From Planctomycetaceae bacterium UBA6172 (GTDB taxonomy: Bacteria; Planctomycetota; Planctomycetia; Pirellulales; Pirellulaceae): 5,027 nt of DNA. The position numbers and the translations under genes are program-made. Under the pieces are notes generated by a model. That model saw nothing but the letters and a program-made list of their open reading frames with translations. It was not told the DNA's origin and ran no database searches. The stretch spans positions 1 to 5,027 of the forward strand of contig DITY01000069.1 in the NCBI GenBank assembly GCA_002422955.1, given 5' to 3'. Within the stretch, counting starts at the first letter, position 1, and every line of letters begins with the position of its first letter. Positions 1 through 5,027 of the stretch are shown piece by piece.

Positions 1-936
1 GTGATCCTCAGCCTCATCGCCGGGGCCGTCGGTGCGCTCGGTGCGCTCGGCGTGATCCTGGCCTTCAGCTTCAAGGCGAAGCCGATCTACGTCATGCCGC
101 TGGTCTTCGGCGGCGCCCCCGTGATCAACACCTTGGTCACGATGGCGATGACCGCCAACATCGAGAAGATCAAACCGATCTTTCTGGCCGGGATTCTGAT
201 GGCGGCGATGGGCGGCGCGGGGGTGTTGATTTTCAAGCCGTCGGAGGGGCCTAAGGTGGTGCCGGCGGTGGAAGCGGTGAACGTGGCGTTCCAGGCGGAA
301 GACGTCCCGGCCGGTGGCACGGGAGAGTCGGAGGCCTTTGCGGGAGAAACCAGGGCCGATGCCACGGGTGATGTCCAGGGTCTCTCGGCGGGGACGGCCG
401 ATGCCCCAGGGGAGACCGGTGCCACGGGCGAAGTGGCTCAAAAGGGGGGCGATTTGAATTATCCGATGATCGCGTTTTCGATCGTCTTGGCAGTGCTGAG
501 TTGGGGTTCTTATGGGCCGATGCTGCACAAAGGCCAGATGAAGATGGGGGGCAGCCGACTGCGGCCGTTCCTCTGCGTCGGCATCGCCTACTTCTTCATC
601 GCCGTCGCGTTCCCGCTGGCCGTGCTACCGATCCTCTCGACCACCGGCAAATGGACAACCGACGGGATGATCTGGAGCCTTGCCGGAGGGGCCGCGGGCG
701 CGATCGGTGCGCTGGGGATCATCTACGCGTTCAACTTTGGCGGTAAGCCGATCTTCGTGATGCCGCTGATCTTCGGCATGGCCCCGGTGATGAACACGGT
801 CACCACGCTGTCCGAGAACGCCAGTTGGGGCCAGATCGACCTCAAGTTCATCGCCGCGCTCTTGGTCACGATCGCCGGTGCGGTCACGGTCTTGATCTAC
901 GCCCCCAAAGCCGCACCCGCAGCTAAGCCGCACTGA
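1..936 (+). CDS. Internally duplicated multi-pass membrane protein, probable DMT/EamA-like transporter (5'-partial)
   Basis: Seen: 311 codons ending in TGA at 934-936, with eight hydrophobic segments at about residues 2-24, 29-49, 57-77, 153-174, 187-212, 224-246, 250-270 and 281-301. Residues 2-44 align without gaps to 224-266 (29 of 43 identical, including KPI.VMPL.FG.APV.NT), so the protein is two homologous halves. The second half has five helices and the first shows only the last three, so two N-terminal helices are missing. The GTG at 1-3 aligns with an internal Met of copy two; the gene is therefore cut by the window edge, not started there. A loop with K177, K181, R186 and R188 and a Lys-containing C-terminus fit a cytoplasmic location, placing the acidic linker (81-150) outside. 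Known: two five-helix repeats are the plan of DMT-superfamily carriers (EamA, RhaT, GlcU types). Inference: a small-molecule transporter; the substrate cannot be read. It ends 17 bases before tsaD, so co-transcription is possible. Confidence 0.8.
   Translation: MILSLIAGAVGALGALGVILAFSFKAKPIYVMPLVFGGAPVINTLVTMAMTANIEKIKPIFLAGILMAAMGGAGVLIFKPSEGPKVVPAVEAVNVAFQAEDVPAGGTGESEAFAGETRADATGDVQGLSAGTADAPGETGATGEVAQKGGDLNYPMIAFSIVLAVLSWGSYGPMLHKGQMKMGGSRLRPFLCVGIAYFFIAVAFPLAVLPILSTTGKWTTDGMIWSLAGGAAGAIGALGIIYAFNFGGKPIFVMPLIFGMAPVMNTVTTLSENASWGQIDLKFIAALLVTIAGAVTVLIYAPKAAPAAKPH
4..132 (+). repeat. Intragenic duplication, copy 1 (three-helix core of first half)
   Basis: Codons 2-44 of the membrane protein, which match codons 224-266 (copy 2) without gaps at 29 of 43 residues. 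The best block encodes KPIYVMPLVFG; at the DNA level positions 79-111 match 745-777 at 30 of 33 bases. Confidence 0.85.
241..450 (+). other. Acidic Gly/Ala/Thr/Glu-rich linker between the two membrane halves
   Basis: Codons 81-150 contain about twelve Asp/Glu against three Lys/Arg, with no hydrophobic segment. Short motifs recur imperfectly (GET..., ATGDV / ATGEV, DNA gccacgggtgatgt near 361 and gccacgggcgaagt near 421). The reading frame stays open and rejoins a clean transmembrane helix, so this is coding sequence and not a frameshift. By the positive-inside rule it should lie on the outer face of the membrane. It looks like a disordered insert; no domain is recognised. Confidence 0.7.
670..798 (+). 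repeat. Intragenic duplication, copy 2 (three-helix core of second half)
   Basis: Codons 224-266 of the membrane protein, homologous to codons 2-44. This copy is preceded by its two upstream helices (about residues 153-212), which shows what is missing from the first half at the window edge. Confidence 0.85.
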
Positions 937-953
937 GGTCGATCGCTCGCTCA

Positions 954-1979
954 ATGCCGCTGCTGACTATCGAAACGACCTGTGACGAAACCGCCGCGGC
1001 GGTGATCGACCGCGAGGGCCGCGTGCTCGGTTCGTCGCTGGCGACGCAGGAGCGGCTTCACGAACGCTTCACCGGCGTCGTGCCCGAGATCGCCTCGCGG
1101 GCGCACGTCGAACGGATCCTGCCGGTGATCGATTCGGCGCTGACGCAGTCGGGCCTGGCACCTGCGCAGTTGACCGCGATCGGGGTCGCCTACACACCCG
1201 GCTTGGCGGGCTCGCTGCTGGTCGGCGTGGTCGCCGCCAAGACGCTTGCCGTCGCGTGGGACAAGCCGTTGGTTGCGATCAATCACCTGCACGCCCACCT
1301 GTACGCCTGCCAAATGGCGGCGATGTCCGAGAGCATTTATCCCTGCATCGGGTTGGTGGTCAGCGGCGGGCATTCGAGTCTGTATCACGCCACCGGGCCG
1401 CTCGATTTGGAATACCTCGGCGGTACGATCGACGATGCGGCGGGCGAAGCCTTCGATAAGGTCGCTGCGATGCTGCGGCTCGGCTTTCCCGGCGGCCCCG
1501 CCGTTTCGCGGTGGGCCCGCGGCGGCAACCCCAAGGCCTATCCATTCCCCCGCGCGATGCTCCACGACGCCAACTTCAACTTCAGCTTCAGCGGGTTGAA
1601 GACGGCGGTCCGCTATGCGATCGCCGGTCCGGGTAAAGTCGATTTCGATTCGCTGCAGATCGACGATCGCACCAAAGCCGATCTCTGCGCCTCGTTCGAA
1701 GCGGCCGTCGTCGAGTGTCTGGTCGCGAAGTCGGTTCGCGCGGTCCGACTGTGCCGCGTCGATCGGCTGTGCGTCGGTGGGGGCGTCGCCGCCAACCCCA
1801 GCCTCCGCGACGCCTTGACCGCGGCGGCCCGCAAGCATCGATTTTCGCTTTCCATCGCCCCGCCGGAACTTTGTACCGACAACGCGGTGATGGGGGCGAT
1901 CGGCTGGGAACAAATTCGCCGTGGCCAATTCGCCCCACCCGATCTCGACATCCAACCCGGATTGCAACGTGGATTCTGA
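954..1979 (+). CDS. tsaD: tRNA N6-adenosine threonylcarbamoyltransferase TsaD (Kae1/Qri7/YgjD family)
   Basis: TsaD transfers the threonylcarbamoyl group from threonylcarbamoyl-AMP to A37 of ANN-decoding tRNAs, working in the cytoplasm with TsaB and TsaE; TsaC makes the substrate. None of these partners is in the window. Seen: 341 residues, the usual bacterial length (about 340), with family motifs in order: IETTCDET at 6-13, GVVPEIASR.H at 41-51, the metal-binding H111xxxH115 within NHLHAHLYA, VVSGGH at 135-140, DDAAGEAFDK at 160-169, FSGLKT at 212-217, GGGVAAN at 275-281 and the metal-binding Asp309 in CTDNA. No key residue is missing. The start is well fixed: an in-frame TAA at 924-926 is followed by no ATG, GTG or TTG before ATG 954. 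A GAGGT at 935-939, overlapping the stop of the upstream gene, is a possible ribosome binding site but is 14 bases away, longer than ideal. Its 3' end overlaps truB. Identity is very secure. Confidence 0.98.
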   Translation: MPLLTIETTCDETAAAVIDREGRVLGSSLATQERLHERFTGVVPEIASRAHVERILPVIDSALTQSGLAPAQLTAIGVAYTPGLAGSLLVGVVAAKTLAVAWDKPLVAINHLHAHLYACQMAAMSESIYPCIGLVVSGGHSSLYHATGPLDLEYLGGTIDDAAGEAFDKVAAMLRLGFPGGPAVSRWARGGNPKAYPFPRAMLHDANFNFSFSGLKTAVRYAIAGPGKVDFDSLQIDDRTKADLCASFEAAVVECLVAKSVRAVRLCRVDRLCVGGGVAANPSLRDALTAAARKHRFSLSIAPPELCTDNAVMGAIGWEQIRRGQFAPPDLDIQPGLQRGF

Positions 1980-2958
1980 CGCCGCGGCCGCGCTACATGG
2001 CTTGCTGAACATCGCCAAACCGGTCGGCATGACCAGTCGCGACGTGGTCAACCAGATCGTTCGGTTGCTCCGGCCGCGATTTCCCAAACCGGCACGCCTG
2101 CCCAAGGTCGGGCACGCCGGAACCCTCGATCCGCTCGCTAGCGGCGTGTTGGTGATCGGCGTCGGTGCCGGCGTGCGATTGGTCCCCTACCTGCACCGGC
2201 TGGACAAAGTTTATCGGGCCACGTTTCGGCTCGGCCAATCGAGCGTGTCGGGCGATTTGGAGATGCCACTCGAACAGGAGCCTGACCCGATTCAGCCGAC
2301 GCGGCAGCAGATCGACGCCGCCGTGATCGGGTTAACCGGGATGATCACGCAGATCCCGCCGGCCCATTCGGCGATCAAGATCGGGGGCCGCAAGGCGTAT
2401 CGCTTTGCCCACAAAGGCCAAGCTGTCGAAGTGCCGCCGCGAGTCGTACGGGTCGATGAGATCCAGGTCGTCCGCTACGAGTATCCCGATGTCGAGCTGA
2501 TCATCCGCTGCGGCACAGGGACCTACATCCGCACCCTCGGGATGGACCTGGCCAAGGCTTGTGGCACGACCGCCGTGATGACCGCCTTGTCACGGACGCG
2601 GATCGGCGGGTTCCACTTGGCCGACGCGGTAGCGCCCGAACAACTGCAAGCGGAGACGTTGCCTCTGGAAGCCTTCCTGCAACCGCTGTCGATCGCCGTC
2701 CCCGACCTGGTCCAAGTCTCGCTCGACGACGAGTCGTTGGAGCGGTTGTGTCATGGGCTGCGGATCGAGACCGAAGGCCAGACCGCGGGCGAGGCTGAGC
2801 CTGAGATCGAGACGCAGCCTGAGACCGAGGGTGCGTCGGAGACCTCGGCCCCGGACGCGGTGGAAGTCGCCGTGCTCGATCTCCGCGGTCGGTTGCGGGC
2901 GATCGCGCATCGCCACGATGGCCGCTTGCATCCCAAGCGAGTCTTCCCGGCCTGCTGA
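1969..2958 (+). CDS. truB: tRNA pseudouridine(55) synthase TruB
   Basis: TruB isomerises U55 in the T-loop of elongator tRNAs to pseudouridine. Seen (numbering from GTG 1969, 329 residues): KPVGMTS at 18-24, the catalytic loop GHAGTLDP with Asp54, KVYRATFRLG with Tyr82, IPPAHSAIK about 129-137, and CGTGTYIRTLG with Arg188. These are the family's hallmark elements, so an active enzyme is expected. The C-terminal region contains an acidic insert at about 267-299, followed by a PUA-like closing strand (VAVLDLRGRLRAIAH...LHPKRVF). Start: an in-frame TGA at 1888-1890 leaves GTG 1921, GTG 1969 or TTG 2002. GTG 1969 is preferred because it gives a short N-terminus typical of the family and only an 11-base overlap with tsaD, with a weak GGA 7 bases upstream. 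GTG 1921 (345 residues, 59-base overlap, GGGA at 1906-1909) remains possible. The overlap implies co-transcription with tsaD and probable translational coupling. Gene identity is secure; the start is not. Confidence 0.96.
   Translation: MDSDAAAALHGLLNIAKPVGMTSRDVVNQIVRLLRPRFPKPARLPKVGHAGTLDPLASGVLVIGVGAGVRLVPYLHRLDKVYRATFRLGQSSVSGDLEMPLEQEPDPIQPTRQQIDAAVIGLTGMITQIPPAHSAIKIGGRKAYRFAHKGQAVEVPPRVVRVDEIQVVRYEYPDVELIIRCGTGTYIRTLGMDLAKACGTTAVMTALSRTRIGGFHLADAVAPEQLQAETLPLEAFLQPLSIAVPDLVQVSLDDESLERLCHGLRIETEGQTAGEAEPEIETQPETEGASETSAPDAVEVAVLDLRGRLRAIAHRHDGRLHPKRVFPAC
2767..2865 (+). other. Acidic low-complexity insert in the TruB C-terminal region, with a short tandem repeat
   Basis: About 33 codons contain ten Glu and one Asp and no Lys or Arg, rich also in Thr, Ala, Pro and Gly. 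At the DNA level gcctgagatcgag (2799-2811) recurs with one change as gcctgagaccgag (2817-2829), an 18-base period, suggesting growth by slippage or local duplication. It lies between ...LCHGLRI and VAVLDLRG, inside what should be the compact C-terminal RNA-binding domain, and the frame is intact on both sides. Confidence 0.7.
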
Positions 2959-3055
2959 CAAGCCTTGGCCTTCCCCGCTACCCGCCTCGCAGCGGCGTCG
3001 TTAAAGTTCCCAAATCGCCACCCCGCTTCTCGCCTCCTTCCCGAACAGCTTCGCC
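2959..3055. other. truB-rhaB spacer, no clear regulatory element
   Basis: These 97 bases separate truB from rhaB. The last 40 or so are strongly C/T-rich. The only A/T-rich patch is around 3000-3015, with no recognisable -35/-10 pair. A short CGCC/GGCG inverted repeat around 2985-2997 has four base pairs and no T-tract, so it is not a convincing terminator. Whether rhaB has its own promoter cannot be decided here. Confidence 0.5.
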
Positions 3056-4543
3056 ATGTCAGTCGAAACCCACCTCGCGATCGACCTGGGTGCCTCCGGC
3101 GGACGCGTCATCGCCGGCCAAGTCATCAACGACCAACTGAAGCTGGAGACCGCGCACCGCTTCGGCAACGGTCCGGTGCGGATGCGCAAGTCACTCGTGT
3201 GGGACAGCGTCGGGCTGTGGCAACACATCCTCTCGGGGCTGGCGACCGCCGCCGGCCAATACGATCGGATCGCGTCGGTCGGCGTCGACACCTGGGGCGT
3301 TGACTACGTGCTGGTTGATGCCAACGACGTGCAGTTGGGACCCGCCTTCAACTACCGCGATTCGCGGACGAACGGGATGTTCGACAAGGCGTTCGCGATC
3401 GTCCCACGCGAGCAGATCTTCAGGGCCACCGGCGTGCAGTTCATGGAGATCAACACGATTTATCAGCTGCTGGCCCAATCGCTCGGTCAATCCGCGGCGC
3501 TGAAGAACGCCGACGCGATGCTGTTGATGGGCGACTTCTTTCATTGGCTGTTGACCGGTCGTCGCAGCATCGAGGTGACCAACGCGTCGACCACCCAGCT
3601 GCTCGACCCGACCACCGGCGACTGGTCGTGGGAGCTGATCGAGCGACTCGGCTTGCCGAAGGCGATTTTTGCCAAGCCGATTGAGCCGGGCACCAACCTG
3701 GGGCTGCTCGATCCGCAGGTCGCCGCCACGACCTCATTGCATGACGTCCCCGTGATCGTCCCCGCGACCCACGACACCGCGTCGGCCGTGCTCGCGGTGC
3801 CGGCCGACGATTTCGCACCCGCCCGGCCCGACTGGTGTTACATCAGCAGCGGGACCTGGTCGTTGATGGGGTGTGAAATCCCACGCCCGATCGTCAACGA
3901 GACCGTCAGCGGCCTGAACTTCACGAACGAACGCGGGGTCGGCGGCAGCACACGACTGCTCAAGAACATCGGCGGCTTGTGGATTTTCCAGCAGATCCGC
4001 GCGGCGCTGCAGCGTCGTGACATCCCGGTCACTTGGGACACGATGGTGCGACAGGCCGAAGCAGCCCCGCCGCTGAGTCTGCTGCTCGATCCGGATGACC
4101 CCAGCTTCGTCGCCCCGACCGACATGATCAACGCGATCACCGAGTACGCGGTTCGTACGGGTCAGGCCGAAGTCAGCGATCACGCGACGCTGTACCGCGC
4201 CGCCTTGGAAGGGCTTGCGCTCCGCTATCGCATCTGCCTGGCATCGCTAGAAAAAATCGTCGGCGGCCAGATCCGGGTGATCCATGTCGTCGGTGGCGGC
4301 TCGCTCAATTCGCTGCTCTGCCAAATGACAGCCGACGCTTGCAACCGGACCGTGATCGCCGGGCCGGTCGAAGCGACGGCGACCGGCAACGTGCTGATGC
4401 AGATGATCGGCAGCGGCCGGCTGACCGGTGTCCAGCAGGCGCGAGAATTGGTCCGTGCCAGCTTCGCGCCGAAGATCTACCAGCCGCGGGCCACGCAGCC
4501 TTGGGATCAGGCCGCGGTCCGGTTCGCTGAGCTCGGCCGCTAA
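3056..4543 (+). CDS. rhaB: L-rhamnulokinase RhaB (FGGY carbohydrate kinase family)
   Basis: RhaB phosphorylates L-rhamnulose to L-rhamnulose 1-phosphate with ATP, the second step of rhamnose breakdown after the isomerase. Seen: 495 residues (E. coli RhaB is 489) with the two-domain FGGY layout: DLGASGGRV at 10-18 (phosphate-binding loop), VDTWGVDYVL at 77-86, YRDSRTNG at 100-107, TNASTTQL at 175-182, THDTASAV at 238-245 with the expected catalytic base Asp240, SSGTWSLMG at 264-272, KNIGGLW at 303-309, HVVGGGSLN at 410-418 and IAGPVEATATGN at 434-445. YRDSRTNG, HDTASAV and SSGTWSLMG match RhaB specifically and separate it from xylulose, glycerol and fuculose kinases. The start is fixed: in-frame TAA at 3002-3004, then no start codon until ATG 3056, six codons before the first conserved block. 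There is no Shine-Dalgarno sequence. No other rhamnose gene is adjacent; in planctomycetes rhamnose and fucose breakdown has been linked to a bacterial microcompartment, whose genes are not here. Confidence 0.96.
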   Translation: MSVETHLAIDLGASGGRVIAGQVINDQLKLETAHRFGNGPVRMRKSLVWDSVGLWQHILSGLATAAGQYDRIASVGVDTWGVDYVLVDANDVQLGPAFNYRDSRTNGMFDKAFAIVPREQIFRATGVQFMEINTIYQLLAQSLGQSAALKNADAMLLMGDFFHWLLTGRRSIEVTNASTTQLLDPTTGDWSWELIERLGLPKAIFAKPIEPGTNLGLLDPQVAATTSLHDVPVIVPATHDTASAVLAVPADDFAPARPDWCYISSGTWSLMGCEIPRPIVNETVSGLNFTNERGVGGSTRLLKNIGGLWIFQQIRAALQRRDIPVTWDTMVRQAEAAPPLSLLLDPDDPSFVAPTDMINAITEYAVRTGQAEVSDHATLYRAALEGLALRYRICLASLEKIVGGQIRVIHVVGGGSLNSLLCQMTADACNRTVIAGPVEATATGNVLMQMIGSGRLTGVQQARELVRASFAPKIYQPRATQPWDQAAVRFAELGR

Positions 4544-4559
4544 CCCGCGGACGTTGGAG

Positions 4560-5027
4560 TTACATCCACTCGCGGATCGGCTTGCCTTCGATCAGGCGGA
4601 TCGGTCGTCCGTCGGGGCTATGCGCGATCAGGTCGGCGGGAATCCCCAGCTTCATGTAGATCGTCGTCGCCAAGTCTTCGGACAAGTATTCGTCCTTCGC
4701 AACCGCGCCGCCGTCGGCCGTCGTCTCGCCCAGCACGTGGCCGCCCGGGATGCCGGCCCCTGCCATGATCGCGAAGCCGCTCGACGCCCAGTGATCGCGC
4801 CCGCTCGCCGAGTTCACGATCGGCGTGCGGCCGAAGTCGGTCAGCCAGCAGACCAGCGTCGAATCGAGCAACCCGCGGTCCTCGAGGTCGATCAAGAGTT
4901 GCGGTAGTGCCTGATCGATCGGCGGCAGGCGACTGTCCTTGAGCGACTTGAAATTGTTCTGGTGCGTGTCCCAACCGCCATCGGTCACGGTCACGAAGCG
5001 GACGCCCGATTCGATCAACCGCCGCGC
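4560..5027 (-). CDS. DUF1501 family protein, C-terminal part (5'-partial, runs off the right edge)
   Basis: Seen: an open frame on the minus strand from the window edge to TAA at 4560-4562, 155 codons beginning ARRLIESGVRFV. Within the fragment are GGWDTH at 17-22, the LVCWLTDFGRTP block ending at 69, GRDHW at 76-80, AGAGIPGGHVLGETTADGG, and a tail with TIYMKLGI and DGRPIRLIEGKPI. This is the ordered set of motifs at the end of DUF1501 proteins. Known: full members are about 430-490 residues, often carry a Tat signal, belong to the alkaline-phosphatase/sulfatase-like superfamily, and in Planctomycetota and Verrucomicrobiota usually sit beside DUF1549/DUF1553 (cytochrome-domain) genes. The molecular function is not established; the Asp/His pairs are probably metal ligands (inference). 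About two thirds of the protein, including any export signal, is outside the window. A TTG at 5016-5018 is internal, not the start. It is convergent with rhaB, 16 bases apart, so the two are separate transcription units. Confidence 0.93.
   Translation of the reverse strand, partial: ARRLIESGVRFVTVTDGGWDTHQNNFKSLKDSRLPPIDQALPQLLIDLEDRGLLDSTLVCWLTDFGRTPIVNSASGRDHWASSGFAIMAGAGIPGGHVLGETTADGGAVAKDEYLSEDLATTIYMKLGIPADLIAHSPDGRPIRLIEGKPIREWM

Noticed and set aside
1..3. GTG at the first base as the true start of the membrane protein
   Set aside because: It aligns with an internal residue of the second repeat, and two helices present in the second half would be missing from the first.
951..2105. 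A 384-codon open frame on the minus strand antisense to tsaD and the start of truB, longer than tsaD itself
   Set aside because: It lies opposite a gene with complete TsaD motifs, its translation is Arg/Gly/Asp-rich with no recognisable domain, and long antisense frames are expected in GC-rich genes with strong codon bias.
2985..2997. CGCC/GGCG inverted repeat after truB as a terminator
   Set aside because: Only four pairs with a seven-base loop and no following T-run.
3734..4183. A 149-codon minus-strand open frame inside rhaB
   Set aside because: It overlaps the catalytic core of rhaB; its composition is that of a shadow frame and no motif is visible.
4251..4256. A6 run in rhaB as a programmed frameshift or sequencing-error site
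   Set aside because: The rhaB frame and its conserved motifs continue unbroken on both sides, so there is no sign of slippage being used.
4512..4551. Two CCGCGG palindromes flanking the rhaB stop, a possible terminator stem
   Set aside because: The loop would be about 28 bases and there is no T-tract on either strand; in GC-rich DNA such hexamers are common.
4428..4907. A 159-codon plus-strand open frame spanning the rhaB end and the DUF1501 gene
   Set aside because: It runs antisense through the conserved DUF1501 motifs and out of frame through rhaB; Arg-rich with no domain.

Overview
This is a GC-rich bacterial window with dense, mostly co-directional genes. It most likely comes from a planctomycete of the Pirellulaceae / Rhodopirellula type. 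That assignment is an inference from the DUF1501 gene at the right edge (a family strongly expanded in Planctomycetota), the near-absence of Shine-Dalgarno sequences, and acidic low-complexity inserts in otherwise conserved proteins. No rRNA or other phylogenetic marker is present to confirm it.

Layout, left to right. (1) Positions 1-936 (+) hold the 3' part of a multi-pass membrane protein built of two homologous halves, probably a 10-helix transporter of the drug/metabolite transporter (DMT) type; its beginning lies left of the window. (2) Positions 954-1979 (+) are a complete tsaD, the catalytic subunit for t6A37 formation in tRNA. (3) Positions 1969-2958 (+) are a complete truB, the tRNA pseudouridine-55 synthase. 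It probably starts at a GTG inside the end of tsaD and carries an acidic insert in its C-terminal region. (4) Positions 2959-3055 are a short spacer with no convincing promoter or terminator. (5) Positions 3056-4543 (+) are a complete rhaB, L-rhamnulokinase. (6) Positions 4560-5027 (-) are the C-terminal third of a DUF1501 protein, convergent with rhaB across a 16-base gap and running off the right edge.

How the genes relate. tsaD and truB overlap and both act on tRNA (position 37 and position 55), so they form a plausible co-translated tRNA-modification pair. The membrane protein ends 17 bases before tsaD and may share its transcript, with no functional link visible. rhaB stands alone: no rhamnose isomerase, aldolase, regulator or microcompartment gene is in view, so its pathway partners must be elsewhere. 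The window contains no mobile element, CRISPR array, RNA gene or candidate for a new multi-gene system. The points worth a second look are the internally duplicated membrane protein, the acidic inserts in two unrelated proteins, and the unambiguous start of rhaB without a ribosome binding site.
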